Below, one piece after another: positions 1 through 9,234 of a stretch of DNA of 64,000 bases (position 1 is the first letter of the stretch; every line of letters starts with the position of its first letter). Where the stretch lies: assembly GCF_028888695.1 (NCBI RefSeq), contig NZ_PNFF01000001.1:815501-879500 (forward strand). Direction: 5' to 3'. Position numbers and translations under genes: made by a program. The stretch comes from Bacillus methanolicus. Its GTDB lineage: Bacteria; Bacillota; Bacilli; Bacillales; Cytobacillaceae. A model generated the notes under the pieces. The model saw only the letters and a program-made list of their open reading frames with translations, ran no database searches and was not told the origin of the DNA.

Positions 1-319
1 TAATTATGGGGCTGGCTCATTAGCAAAGGGTCAGCCTCATTATTAAAAGACGTAAAACATCACTGAAAAATCTTCAAATACAACATATTTTTTGAAGCGC
101 TTACATATCCTAATGAAAATAGAATGAAGCCTCCTAATTGGATTTATTGGAAGCAGATTCATCTATTTTTCAGCAGCATTTTTCCTTCCATTTCTGTATG
201 ATTATTTATTAAATTTTGACTGTTTTCTGCTGTCGCCTTTTTTTCTTCAAAGTAGAGAAACACTATTTATTTATAGAGAAAAAAGTGATATAGTATTTTC
301 GATTAGTAGGAATGATTGA
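1..319. other. Intergenic region upstream of ymfC
   Basis: No gene is visible. Bases 8-40 hold a GGCTGGCTCA / GGGTCAGCC inverted pair that resembles the outer arms of the dispersed palindromic repeat seen at 21.8 and 40.9 kb. It is probably the tail or terminator of a gene left of the window. A catabolite-response-element-like sequence, TTGAAGCGCTTACA, lies at 92-105; it matches most of the CcpA consensus but misses two early positions. The rest is AT-rich and may carry the ymfC promoter, with a TATAGT-like -10 near 289-294 and no strong -35. Confidence 0.4.
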
Positions 320-337
320 ACATCAGAGGTCTGATGT
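320..337. promoter_or_regulatory. Probable YmfC autoregulatory operator
   Basis: A perfect palindrome with 8-bp arms ACATCAGA and TCTGATGT around GG sits just upstream of the ymfC ribosome binding site. GntR/HutC regulators usually bind short palindromes of this size near their own gene. A related sequence (GTCTGA-CC-TCTAAC) lies at 2447-2460, in front of the ABC ATPase gene. That YmfC binds both sites is an inference. Confidence 0.55.
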
Positions 338-364
338 CTTGAGAAAATGGTTGGAGGAGCCTGC

Positions 365-1090
365 ATGTCAATTAAGTCAGATAACCGTCATTTGTATTTA
401 CAAGTCATCGATCGCTTAAAGCAAGATATTGAAAAGGGGCTGTATAAAGAAAGAGAAAAGCTTCCGTCTGAATTTGATCTTGCTAAACAATTAGGAGTAA
501 GCAGAGCCACGCTTCGAGAAGCATTGCGAATTCTTGAAGAAGAGAATGTGATTATCAGACGTCACGGCGTTGGCACTTTTGTCAATGCAAAACCTCTGTT
601 TACTTCAGGGATCGAGCAGTTAAATAGTGTTACGAACATGATTCAACTAGCTGGCATGACTCCGGGAACTATTTTCTTAAGTTCGTCAACCCAAGGCCCG
701 ACCGAGGAGGACGTTCGCCGTTTCTCATGTTCATTGGATGAAGAAATCGTCGTGATTGAAAGGGTAAGGACCGCTAACGGGGAACCGGTTGTCTATTGTA
801 TCGACAAAGTTCCTGAAAAAATTTTGCCTGAGAATTTTTCTCTCGAACAGGAATCCATCTTCAATTTATTGGAGATGAAGGCAAACCGGAAAATTACATA
901 TGCAGTTGCCCATATTGAGCCTATAGGCTATCACGAAAAAATTTCTCCCATCCTTGAATGTGATCCCGAAACAGCATTGCTTGTTTTAAAGCAAATGCAC
1001 TATGATGAAATGGACGAGCCCATCCTTTATTCGGTAAACTATTTCAAAGCTGATAAGTTCAGATTCCATGTTTTGCGGAAGAGAGTTTAA
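365..1090 (+). CDS. ymfC: GntR/HutC-family transcriptional regulator YmfC
   Basis: DNA-binding regulator of 241 residues. The N-terminal winged helix-turn-helix (about residues 5-72) contains [28 protein letters not shown], shown here only in outline as the GntR recognition segment [12 protein letters not shown]. The C-terminal UTRA-type effector domain (about 90-238) includes [15 protein letters not shown] start at ATG 365 and not the in-frame ATG 347, because GGAGGAG lies 7 bases before 365 and inside the longer version. It precedes the BMP/ABC nucleoside uptake operon on the same strand. Palindromic sites before ymfC and before nupO suggest that it controls itself and the operon. The ligand is unknown; a nucleoside or related compound is plausible from context. 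Confidence 0.85.
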   Translation: MSIKSDNRHLYLQVIDRLKQDIEKGLYKEREKLPSEFDLAKQLGVSRATLREALRILEEENVIIRRHGVGTFVNAKPLFTSGIEQLNSVTNMIQLAGMTPGTIFLSSSTQGPTEEDVRRFSCSLDEEIVVIERVRTANGEPVVYCIDKVPEKILPENFSLEQESIFNLLEMKANRKITYAVAHIEPIGYHEKISPILECDPETALLVLKQMHYDEMDEPILYSVNYFKADKFRFHVLRKRV

Positions 1091-1170
1091 TCATTTTAAA
1101 AGTGAAAACGCAATCAATGGGCCTATTCTGAACATTTCTACTAAAACCACAAATTTTTTGGGGGGTACAA

Positions 1171-2274
1171 ATGTTGAAAAAGCGTAAATTTGGTTTAGCG
1201 CTGTCACTCGTACTTGCTGCCGGAACAATTTTGGGTGCTTGCGGCAAAAGTGAAGATGGCGGATCAGCCGGTGAAGGTTCAAAAGAAGATAAATTTACAG
1301 TTGCAATGGTAACAGATGTCGGCGGTGTTGATGACAAATCATTCAACCAATCTGCTTGGGAAGGTCTTCAAGCATTTGGGAAAGAAAACGGTCTCAAACA
1401 AGGAAAAGATGGTTACCACTACCTTCAATCACAATCAGATGCAGATTACGCTACAAATTTAAATACACTTGCGCGTCAAGGTTTTGATTTAGTGTATGGT
1501 ATCGGTTTCTTAATGCAAGAGGCTGTTAAAGAAATCGCCCAACAGCAAAAAGATAAGCATTTCGCAATTGTGGACGCCGAAGTGAAAGAGCCAAACGTTG
1601 TAAGCATCTTATTTAAAGAGCAAGAAGCGGCATTCTTAGCTGGTGTTGCAGCTGCGAAAGCGACAAAAACAAACAAAATCGGTTTTATCGGTGGAATGGA
1701 AATTCCGGTAATTGAACGGTTTGAATCCGGATTCTTGGCCGGTGTAAAAGCAGTAAACCCGGATATTAAAGTTGACGTACAGTATGCAGGTGCATTTGAC
1801 AAAGCTGAGCTTGGAAAAACAATTGCATCTAAAATGTACTCTTCCGGTGCGGACGTGATTTTCCACGCTGCCGGCGGAACAGGTAACGGTCTATTTACGG
1901 AAGCGCGCGACCGTAAGAAGAAAGACCCTTCAAAAGAAATCTGGGCGATTGGTGTTGACTCAGACCAGTCTGCAGAAGGTGTCGTTGAAATTGATGGGAA
2001 AAAACACAACGTAATCATTACTTCAGCTCTTAAACGAGTTGATAACGCAGTAAAAGACCTTTCTACTAAAGCAAAAGAAGGAAACTTCCCTGGCGGGGAA
2101 GCGATCATTTACGGTTTGGCTGAAGATGGTGTCGGCTTAGCTCCAATTAATGAAGAGCTTTCCAACAAATCCGATATCGAGGCAGCAGTTAAAGAATGGC
2201 AAGAAAAAATCAAGAGCGGTGAAGTGAAAGTTCCTTCTACTCTAGAAGAACTTAAATCATTTTCCGCAAAATAA
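1171..2274 (+). CDS. nupN: BMP-family nucleoside-binding lipoprotein
   Basis: Substrate-binding lipoprotein of a BMP-type ABC importer, 367 residues. The signal peptide starts [18 protein letters not shown] and ends in the lipobox LGAC (Cys near residue 24), so the mature protein is lipid-anchored outside the membrane. The BMP core motifs are visible: [19 protein letters not shown] near residue 50 and [17 protein letters not shown] near 171. A GGGGGG ribosome site stands 5 bases before the ATG. BMP proteins with this type of permease pair import nucleosides such as guanosine in Bacillus (NupN). It is followed by two hairpins and then by the ATPase and two permeases. The exact ligand cannot be read from sequence. 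Confidence 0.85.
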   Translation: MLKKRKFGLALSLVLAAGTILGACGKSEDGGSAGEGSKEDKFTVAMVTDVGGVDDKSFNQSAWEGLQAFGKENGLKQGKDGYHYLQSQSDADYATNLNTLARQGFDLVYGIGFLMQEAVKEIAQQQKDKHFAIVDAEVKEPNVVSILFKEQEAAFLAGVAAAKATKTNKIGFIGGMEIPVIERFESGFLAGVKAVNPDIKVDVQYAGAFDKAELGKTIASKMYSSGADVIFHAAGGTGNGLFTEARDRKKKDPSKEIWAIGVDSDQSAEGVVEIDGKKHNVIITSALKRVDNAVKDLSTKAKEGNFPGGEAIIYGLAEDGVGLAPINEELSNKSDIEAAVKEWQEKIKSGEVKVPSTLEELKSFSAK

Positions 2275-2283
2275 ATGATAGCG

Positions 2284-2329
2284 AAGGAATAAGCGGGCTG
2301 TCGCTTGCCGGCCTCTTATTCCTTTTTTT
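2284..2329 (+). terminator. Hairpin terminator or attenuator after nupN
   Basis: AAGGAATAAG pairs with CTTATTCCTT, followed by a run of seven T. Lying between the binding-protein gene and the ATPase gene, it probably makes the binding protein more abundant than the membrane components. Confidence 0.75.
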
Positions 2330-2370
2330 GTGGAAAATCATAAAAGGCTATGCCGGCGGAACAAAATTTT

Positions 2371-2416
2371 AACTGAAGAACAGAACATTTTCTGCTTTTC
2401 AGTTAGGATTTTTTTG
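2371..2416 (+). terminator. Second hairpin before nupO
   Basis: AACTGAA / TTCAGTT arms with an inner CAGAA / TTCTG pair, then seven T. It could be a second terminator or part of a leader for nupO. Confidence 0.5.
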
Positions 2417-2446
2417 GGTGACTCCCATTTTTAAAAGTACTAAAAC

Positions 2447-2460
2447 GTCTGACCTCTAAC
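2447..2460. promoter_or_regulatory. YmfC-like operator before nupO
   Basis: GTCTGA-CC-TCTAAC is an imperfect palindrome with the same 2-bp spacer as the ymfC site and matches 10 of 14 positions of it in reverse orientation. A TATAAT lies at 2468-2473, so the site covers the -35 region of a likely promoter, as expected for repression. Confidence 0.4.
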
Positions 2461-2503
2461 TACTGATTATAATTTCCTATAACGTAAAGAAGGAGTGAAA
2501 ATA

Positions 2504-4039
2504 ATGGAATATGTTATAGAGATGCTCAATATTCGAAAAGAATTTCCGGGCATAGTCGCCAATGATAATATTACACTTCAAGTTAAAAAGGGGGAAATCC
2601 ATGCATTGCTCGGGGAAAACGGCGCCGGCAAATCCACACTGATGAACGTGCTATTTGGATTGTACCAGCCCGAGCAAGGAGAAATCCGTGTGAAAGGAAA
2701 ACCGGTTAAAATTACAAACCCCAATATTGCAAACGATTTAGGGATCGGAATGGTCCATCAGCATTTTATGCTTGTTGACACATTTACGGTTACTGAAAAT
2801 ATCATTCTTGGAAAAGAAATTACATCCAAAGGGAAAATCGACATCAAAAAGGCAGAACAAGAAGTAAGGAAAATTTCAGAACGATACGGTCTTGCCGTCG
2901 ATCCGAAAGCGAAAATTTCCGATATCTCTGTAGGAATGCAGCAAAGGGTTGAAATTTTAAAAACATTATACCGCGGAGCAGAAATTCTCATATTTGATGA
3001 GCCTACCGCTGTATTGACTCCTCAGGAAATTAAGGAACTGATCCAAATTATGAAAACCTTGATTGCTGAAGGCAAGTCGATTATTTTGATTACGCATAAA
3101 TTAAAAGAAATAATGGAAGTGTGCGACAGAGTAACGGTCATTCGAAAAGGCAAAGGGATAGGAACTCTAAACGTAAAAGACACAAACCCAAATGAATTGG
3201 CCAGCTTAATGGTAGGCAGGGAAGTCGTTTTTAAGACTGAAAAGAAGCCGCCTGTACCGAAGCAAGAAGTACTTGAAATAAACAATTTAGTTGTAAACGA
3301 TTCCAGAGGAGTGCCTGTTGTCAACGGATTGGATCTTACCGTTCATGCCGGAGAGATTGTTGGGATTGCCGGAGTGGATGGGAATGGGCAGACAGAATTG
3401 ATTGAAGCCATCACCGGGTTAAGAAAATCAGAAAGCGGTAAGATAAAATTAAATGGAAAAGAAATTCAAAACATGACGCCACGGAAAATTACGGAGGCAG
3501 GTGTCGGCCATATTCCGCAAGACCGCCATAAACACGGGTTGGTTCTTGATTTTCCGATTGGAGAAAATATGGTGCTTCAGACCTATTACAAAAAACCTTT
3601 CTCGAAAAATGGGATCCTTAATTTCAAAGAAATTTATCGTAAAGCAAAAACTTTAATTAGTGAATTCGATGTACGTACACCAAGTGAATATACGCTTGCA
3701 AGAGCCCTATCCGGCGGAAATCAGCAAAAAGCGATTATCGGCCGGGAAGTGGACAGGAATCCGGACCTGTTAATTGCAGCGCAGCCAACAAGGGGACTTG
3801 ATGTTGGAGCAATCGAATTTATTCATAAGAGACTAATCGAACAAAGGGATAATGGAAAAGCTGTATTACTCATTTCCTTTGAGCTTGATGAAATTATGAA
3901 TGTAAGTGATCGAATTGCTGTCATCTATGAAGGGAAAATTATAGCAATTGTTGATCCGAAGGAAACGACTGAACAGGAGCTTGGTTTGTTAATGGCCGGT
4001 GCGAAACGAAAGGAAGCAGGTGTAGGAACCAATGACTAA
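2504..4039 (+). CDS. nupO: Nucleoside ABC importer ATPase (double ATPase domain)
   Basis: Cytoplasmic ATPase with two fused ABC domains, 511 residues. Domain 1 has Walker A GENGAGKST (about 38-46), signature SVGMQQRVEI and Walker B LIFDEPTAVLTP. Domain 2 (from about 255) has GVDGNGQTEL in place of a clean Walker A, signature LSGGNQQK and AAQPTRGLDVGA. Two-domain ATPases with a degenerate second site are normal for sugar and nucleoside (BMP) importers. ATG 2504 is chosen because AAGGAG lies 8 bases upstream; a GTG three codons earlier lies inside that site. The stop overlaps the nupP start by 8 bases, showing translational coupling. Confidence 0.9.
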   Translation: MEYVIEMLNIRKEFPGIVANDNITLQVKKGEIHALLGENGAGKSTLMNVLFGLYQPEQGEIRVKGKPVKITNPNIANDLGIGMVHQHFMLVDTFTVTENIILGKEITSKGKIDIKKAEQEVRKISERYGLAVDPKAKISDISVGMQQRVEILKTLYRGAEILIFDEPTAVLTPQEIKELIQIMKTLIAEGKSIILITHKLKEIMEVCDRVTVIRKGKGIGTLNVKDTNPNELASLMVGREVVFKTEKKPPVPKQEVLEINNLVVNDSRGVPVVNGLDLTVHAGEIVGIAGVDGNGQTELIEAITGLRKSESGKIKLNGKEIQNMTPRKITEAGVGHIPQDRHKHGLVLDFPIGENMVLQTYYKKPFSKNGILNFKEIYRKAKTLISEFDVRTPSEYTLARALSGGNQQKAIIGREVDRNPDLLIAAQPTRGLDVGAIEFIHKRLIEQRDNGKAVLLISFELDEIMNVSDRIAVIYEGKIIAIVDPKETTEQELGLLMAGAKRKEAGVGTND

Positions 4040-5078
4040 GCGCATTCGTAATCTTTTAATTCCGGTCATAGCCGTATTATTAGGAATTCTTTCAGGTACG
4101 ATCATTATGATTGTAAGCGGCTATGATCCGATTGCCGGATTCACATCTCTTTGGTATGGGGCCTTTGGTGATTTATATTATACAGGTGAAGTGATTAGAC
4201 AAGTTACCCCATATATTTTATCAGGTTTAGCTGTTGCATTTGCCTTCAGAGTCGGGCTGTTCAACATCGGTGTCGAAGGGCAATTGATTGTCGGATGGCT
4301 GGCTGCAGTTTGGATTGGGGTTGCTTTTGAACTTCCGAAAGTCATTCATTTGCCGCTGGCAATTTTGACAGCAGCTGTTGCCGGAGCTTTATGGGCGTTC
4401 ATTCCAGGTTTATTAAAAGCAAAGTTCAGGGTTCATGAAGTAATCGTTACAATCATGATGAACTACATCGCCCTTCATGTGACAAATTATATTATTAGAA
4501 CCGTCTTATCGGAAAAAAGCGATAAAACGAAAACCATCTTTGAATCTGCGTCATTACGTTCGCCGTTTTTAGAAGGCTTAACAGATTATTCACGCCTTCA
4601 CTGGGGAATTTTGATTTCACTTGCGTGTGCCTTGATTATGTGGTTTTTATTAGAAAAAACGACAATTGGCTATGAATTAAGATCCGTCGGCTTTAACCAC
4701 CATGCGTCCCAATACGCAGGCATGAATGTGGATCGAAATATTGTTCTATCGATGTTGATTTCAGGTGCTTTTGCAGGATTGGCCGGTGCGATGGAAGGAC
4801 TTGGCACATTTGGTTATGCCGCTGTAAAAGGCGGATTTACAGGTGTTGGATTTGATGGCATCGCTGTTGCCTTATTGGGCGGAAATACTGCTGTCGGGGT
4901 AATTTTTGCAGCCCTTCTTTTCGGAGCTTTGAAAGTCGGTGCGTTAAACATGCCGCTCGAATCAGGAATTCCGAATGAATTGGTTGATATTATTATTGCA
5001 TTAATTGTATTTTTTGTAGCTTCTAGTTATATGATCCGCTGGGTCATTGACAGATTCAATAATAAGGGGGTGAAGTAA
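4032..5078 (+). CDS. nupP: Nucleoside ABC importer permease
   Basis: Integral membrane permease of the BPD_transp_2 family, 348 residues, with many hydrophobic helices from residue 8 on. The conserved stretch FRVGLFNIGVEGQLIVG (about 73-89) is typical of BMP-linked permeases, and VIVTIMMNYIALHVTNY follows near 138. It begins within the end of nupO and ends directly before nupQ. Together with NupQ it should form the heterodimeric channel that receives ligand from the BMP lipoprotein and is powered by NupO. Confidence 0.9.
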   Translation: MTKRIRNLLIPVIAVLLGILSGTIIMIVSGYDPIAGFTSLWYGAFGDLYYTGEVIRQVTPYILSGLAVAFAFRVGLFNIGVEGQLIVGWLAAVWIGVAFELPKVIHLPLAILTAAVAGALWAFIPGLLKAKFRVHEVIVTIMMNYIALHVTNYIIRTVLSEKSDKTKTIFESASLRSPFLEGLTDYSRLHWGILISLACALIMWFLLEKTTIGYELRSVGFNHHASQYAGMNVDRNIVLSMLISGAFAGLAGAMEGLGTFGYAAVKGGFTGVGFDGIAVALLGGNTAVGVIFAALLFGALKVGALNMPLESGIPNELVDIIIALIVFFVASSYMIRWVIDRFNNKGVK

Positions 5079-6038
5079 GTGGATTTCATGGACATTTTGC
5101 AAATTATCATTCCTTCTACATTACTTTGGGCGGCTCCACTTATTTTCACCGCGTTGGGCGGTATTTTCTCCGAACGTTCCGGGGTTGTCAATATTGGGCT
5201 GGAAGGTTTAATGGTCATTGGAGCGTTCACTGCAATTGTTTTTAACTTAACATATGTTTACATTTTTGGAAACTTAACACCATGGGTTGCATTACTCGTT
5301 GCAATGCTGGCTGGAGCATTATTTTCCGTTATCCATGCGGTTGCTTCCATCACATTCAGGGCTGACCATACGGTATCAGGGGTTGCCATTAACTTATTGG
5401 CAGTTGGTTTGACACTCTTTCTTGTAAAGCTAATTTATGGAAAAGGCCAAACGGACATTATACAAAAAGGATTTGACAAAATAGATATTCCTTTTTTGAA
5501 AGATATTCCGTTTCTTGGACCGATTTTCTTCTCAAATACGTATTTGACATCGTTTGTTGCTATTGGTTTCGCATTGGTCGTTTGGTATGTGATTTACAAA
5601 ACTCCTTTTGGACTTCGCCTCCGCTCAGTAGGTGAACATCCGATGGCTGCTGATACAATGGGGATCAATGTGACTAAAATGCGTTATATCGGTGTTATTT
5701 TGTCAGGTGCCCTTGGAGGGATCGGCGGCGGAGTTTATGCACAGGCGATCACATCTGATTTCGGCCATGCAACCATTAGCGGGCAAGGGTTCATGGCACT
5801 TGCGGCTATGATTTTTGGTAAGTGGCATCCGCTCGGTGCAATGGGAGCAGCTCTGTTCTTTGGTTTTGCACAAAGTATCAGTATTATCGGATCCAATTTG
5901 CCGTTTTTGGAAAACATCCCGAGTGTTTACTTGCATATTGCTCCATATGTATTAACAATCCTTGCTTTAACAGGCTTTATCGGCCGCGCCGACGCGCCAA
6001 AAGCTGTCGGAACACATTATATAAAAGGAAGCCGTTAA
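5079..6038 (+). CDS. nupQ: Nucleoside ABC importer permease, second subunit
   Basis: Second BPD_transp_2 permease, 319 residues, paralogous to the upstream subunit. It carries the family motif GVVNIGLEGLMVIGAF near residues 34-49 and a mostly hydrophobic body. The start is GTG 5079, immediately after the nupP stop, with AAGGGGGTG as ribosome site about 9 bases upstream. It is the last gene of the operon and is closed by a strong hairpin terminator. The partner order (binding protein, ATPase, two permeases) is that of known nucleoside importers. Confidence 0.9.
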   Translation: MDFMDILQIIIPSTLLWAAPLIFTALGGIFSERSGVVNIGLEGLMVIGAFTAIVFNLTYVYIFGNLTPWVALLVAMLAGALFSVIHAVASITFRADHTVSGVAINLLAVGLTLFLVKLIYGKGQTDIIQKGFDKIDIPFLKDIPFLGPIFFSNTYLTSFVAIGFALVVWYVIYKTPFGLRLRSVGEHPMAADTMGINVTKMRYIGVILSGALGGIGGGVYAQAITSDFGHATISGQGFMALAAMIFGKWHPLGAMGAALFFGFAQSISIIGSNLPFLENIPSVYLHIAPYVLTILALTGFIGRADAPKAVGTHYIKGSR

Positions 6039-6040
6039 TA

Positions 6041-6078
6041 AAAACCGTGGTTCCTTTAGATGGAACCATGGTTTTTTT
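6041..6078 (+). terminator. Terminator of the nup operon
   Basis: AAAACCGTGGTTCC pairs with GGAACCATGGTTTT across a 7-base loop and is followed by T residues. Confidence 0.85.
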
Positions 6079-6190
6079 AGAAATAAGTGAGTTTTTGATT
6101 CGTTCCTTTGTCTCGACTTCGATTTTTTTTGTTAAAGGACGGATTTTTAGTTAGTGAACGGCGGGTTTATTTGCTCTGAAACATGGTTAT

Positions 6191-6350
6191 GAGCCCTTAT
6201 TTTGACATATGAGCTCTTATTTCGATTTATGAGCCTTTATTTCGATTTTTGAGCCTTTATTTCGATTTATGAGCTTTTATTTCAATATATGAGCCTTCAA
6301 TTCAAAATATGAGCCGTAGATGAATTTTATGAGCTTTCATGATAATTAAT
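6191..6350. repeat. Tandem array, eight units of 20 bp
   Basis: GAGC recurs at 6191, 6211, 6231, 6251, 6271, 6291, 6311 and 6331, an exact 20-bp period. The unit is close to GAGCCTTTATTTCGATTTAT and degenerates toward the right. It is non-coding, since 20 is not a multiple of three and the frames are not conserved. It fills the gap between the nup operon and ymfF. Function unknown. The rest of the gap, to 6571, is AT-rich with a C8 run at 6424-6431. Confidence 0.85.
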
Positions 6351-6571
6351 AAACAATAAAAATATTATGTAAACACACACCAACCAAACCGAAAAAACAA
6401 AGTAAACCACACAAAGCAAGCAACCCCCCCCAAATTACTTGAAATATTTCTCATTGGAAATGTATAGTAATAAAGAATATGTTTATCTTCAAAGGATAAT
6501 ATAGAAAATAACTGCATTACTTGTTACATATTGTTTAAATAGGGTTCTAATTTTATATGGGAGGCCTGCTT

Positions 6572-7855
6572 ATGACAGCTTTATCGGAAACAGTAAAAGA
6601 AATGAGTGGCTATAAGCTTCATCTTGTAAAAACAGATAAATATAAAACAAACACACTTGTTTGGAAAATGAAGGCCCCGCTTCAAGCATCGGATGTCACG
6701 AAAAGAGCATTATTGCCTTATGTATTGCAAAGCAGCACAAAAAAATATCCGACAACAGCCAAACTTCGGTCCTATTTAGACGAATTATATGGGGCAACTC
6801 TTTATGTCGATCTTGCGAAAAAAGGCGAGTACCACGTTATCACGTTTTCAATTGAGATCGCCAATGAGAAATTCCTTCGTGATCAATCTCCTTTATTAAA
6901 AAATGCATTTGAATTACTATCAGAAATATTGTTAAACCCGAATGCTTCCAATCATTCATTTGATGCGGTAACTGTTGAAATGGAAAAAAGAACATTGAAA
7001 CAACGAATTCAATCTGTTTACGATGATAAAATGAGGTACTCCAATTTGCGCCTCATTCAAGAAATGTGTTCAGGAGAACCTTATGCTTTAAGTGTAAACG
7101 GTGAATTGGAATCCGTTAATCAAATCAATGCTGAAAATTTATTTGAATATTATCAACAAGCCCTTGCGGAAGATGAATTGGATCTTTATATAATCGGAGA
7201 TATTGATGAAGAAGAGGTTTACAAAACTGCTTCGGATTTGATCAAATTTCATGACCGTACCCCAAAAGAAGCGGAGAAAGTTTCGGTTCGTACAAAGGAA
7301 AAAATTAATGAAGTGATTGAAAAACAAGATGTTAAGCAAGGTAAACTGAACATTGGCTACAGAACGAATATTGTTTATGGAGATCCGGATTATTATGCAT
7401 TGCAATTATTTAATGGGATTTTTGGCGGGTTCTCTCATTCTAAATTGTTTCGAAATGTCCGGGAAAAAGCGAGCCTGGCCTATTATGCCGCAAGCAGGCT
7501 TGAAAGCCATAAAGGCTTAATGATGGTTATGTCCGGAATAGATGCAAGAAATTATCAACAAGCCGTCCAAATTATTAATGAGCAAATGCAGGCAATGAAG
7601 AATGGCGACTTTACAGATGTGGAAATTGATCAGACAAAAGCTGTGATCCGAAATCAGCTGCTTGAAACGATCGATACGTCTAGGGGAATTGTTGAAGTAT
7701 TATACCATAATATTGTTTCAAAACAACCGATTGATTTGCAAACGTGGCTCAAAGGAATGGAACAAGTCACACGGGAAGACATCGTGAAAGTGGCCCAAAA
7801 AATTGAAGCAGATACGATTTACTTCTTAACGGGAACGGAAGGTGGAAGCCAATGA
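6572..7855 (+). CDS. ymfF: M16-family peptidase-like protein YmfF (non-catalytic)
   Basis: A 427-residue insulinase/M16-type protein. The HxxEH zinc motif expected near the N terminus is absent; the matching region reads TAKLRSYLDELYGATLYVD. It is therefore probably the inactive partner of YmfH, as in two-subunit M16 proteases. The C-terminal M16 domain is recognisable from FNGIFGGFSHSKLFRNVREK. ATG 6572 is preceded by GGGAGG; the in-frame ATG at 6557 overlaps this site. The stop overlaps the ymfH start by 4 bases, so the two are coupled. The substrate is unknown. Confidence 0.85.
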   Translation: MTALSETVKEMSGYKLHLVKTDKYKTNTLVWKMKAPLQASDVTKRALLPYVLQSSTKKYPTTAKLRSYLDELYGATLYVDLAKKGEYHVITFSIEIANEKFLRDQSPLLKNAFELLSEILLNPNASNHSFDAVTVEMEKRTLKQRIQSVYDDKMRYSNLRLIQEMCSGEPYALSVNGELESVNQINAENLFEYYQQALAEDELDLYIIGDIDEEEVYKTASDLIKFHDRTPKEAEKVSVRTKEKINEVIEKQDVKQGKLNIGYRTNIVYGDPDYYALQLFNGIFGGFSHSKLFRNVREKASLAYYAASRLESHKGLMMVMSGIDARNYQQAVQIINEQMQAMKNGDFTDVEIDQTKAVIRNQLLETIDTSRGIVEVLYHNIVSKQPIDLQTWLKGMEQVTREDIVKVAQKIEADTIYFLTGTEGGSQ

Positions 7856-9138
7856 AAAAAATAACGTTTGATCAGCTTCAAGAAGAACTTTATTATGAGA
7901 AACTTGAAAACGGGCTCGATGTGTATATACTTCCAAAAAAAGGGTTTAATAAAACGTATGCGACATTTACGACAAAGTATGGGTCTGTTGATAATACTTT
8001 TGTTCCTCTAAATAAAAATGAGTTTATTACTGTTCCTGATGGAATTGCACACTTTCTTGAGCACAAGTTGTTTGAAAAAGAAGATGGAGATGTGTTTCAG
8101 CAATTCAGCCGCCAAGGGGCATCTGCAAATGCGTTTACTTCTTTTACGAGGACAGCCTATTTATTTTCCAGCACTTCGGATGTTGAATTAAACCTTGAGA
8201 CATTAATCAATTTTGTTCAGGACCCTTATTTTACAGAAAAAACAGTAGAGAAAGAAAAAGGGATCATCGGACAGGAAATAACAATGTATGACGATAATCC
8301 TGATTGGCGCCTTTATTTTGGCCTTATCGAAAATTTATATCAAAACCATCCAGTTAAGATTGATATTGCCGGAACGATCGAGTCCATTTCCGAAATAACA
8401 AAAGATATGCTTTATGAATGCTACTACACATTTTATCATCCAAGCAATATGCTTTTGTTTGTTGTTGGGCCGGTTGATCCTAAGAAAATTATGAATCAAA
8501 TAATAGCAAACCAAAGCAAAAAAACTTATCATAACCAGCCGGAAATTAAGCGGCAATTTCCCGATGAACCGAAAGAGTCAGCCGAAAAGAAAAAAGTGTT
8601 AAAAATGAATGTTCAAACTTCAAAATGTCTGTTCGGTATAAAAGCTCTTGATGTAAATCAATCGGGCGAACAAATGTTGAAGAAAGAGCTGACGATTAAT
8701 GTCATGCTTGATGTACTGTTTGGTAAAAGCTCAAACAATTATCATGAGCTTTATAATGAAGGGCTTATTGATGATACATTTTCATACGATTATACACAGG
8801 AACAAGGTTTCGGGTTTGCGATGGTCGGCGGAGATACAAATGATCCAGACAAACTAGCGGAAAAATTAGAAAAAATGTTTATCAACGCAAAAGAAGGGAA
8901 TATTTTTACAGAAGAAAATCTGGAAAGGGCAAAAAGGAAAAAAATCGGTTCGTTCTTAAGAGCTATTAATTCACCTGAATATATCGCCAACCAATTTACC
9001 CGCTATGCATTTAATGATATGAATTTGTTTGATGTTGTTCCAACACTTGAAAGCATTACCCTGAATGATGTAAAAAAAGTTGCGGATACATTTATTGCCG
9101 AGGAACGGTTTTCTGTTTGCCAAGTTGTTCCTAAATAA
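7852..9138 (+). CDS. ymfH: M16-family zinc peptidase YmfH
   Basis: Catalytic M16 metalloprotease subunit, 428 residues. The inverted zinc motif is present as HFLEH (about residues 67-71) in GIAHFLEHKLFEKEDGD, with the downstream glutamate region GIIGQEITMYDDNPDW near 140. The C-terminal half is the second M16 domain. It overlaps ymfF by four bases, and the pair probably forms a heterodimeric clamp-like peptidase that degrades peptides inside the cell. A hairpin with a T tract follows at 9152-9178. Confidence 0.9.
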   Translation: MKKITFDQLQEELYYEKLENGLDVYILPKKGFNKTYATFTTKYGSVDNTFVPLNKNEFITVPDGIAHFLEHKLFEKEDGDVFQQFSRQGASANAFTSFTRTAYLFSSTSDVELNLETLINFVQDPYFTEKTVEKEKGIIGQEITMYDDNPDWRLYFGLIENLYQNHPVKIDIAGTIESISEITKDMLYECYYTFYHPSNMLLFVVGPVDPKKIMNQIIANQSKKTYHNQPEIKRQFPDEPKESAEKKKVLKMNVQTSKCLFGIKALDVNQSGEQMLKKELTINVMLDVLFGKSSNNYHELYNEGLIDDTFSYDYTQEQGFGFAMVGGDTNDPDKLAEKLEKMFINAKEGNIFTEENLERAKRKKIGSFLRAINSPEYIANQFTRYAFNDMNLFDVVPTLESITLNDVKKVADTFIAEERFSVCQVVPK

Positions 9139-9151
9139 TGAACGTTTTTAA

Positions 9152-9178
9152 AGAAGCGCTTGCACGGCGCTTTTTTTC
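9152..9178 (+). terminator. Terminator after ymfH
   Basis: AGCGC / GCGCT stem with a 7-base loop and seven T. Confidence 0.7.
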
Positions 9179-9234
9179 TTTTTCAAAAGCCAGTAAAATA
9201 AGAGGGTAAAAATCGTTATTATCGGAGTGTTTTT

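Noticed and set aside
1059-1346. Minus-strand frames overlapping nupN
   Set aside because: They are antisense to the signal peptide region of nupN and have no ribosome site.
6191-6350. CRISPR array
   Set aside because: The 20-bp units follow one another directly with no spacers, and there are no cas genes.
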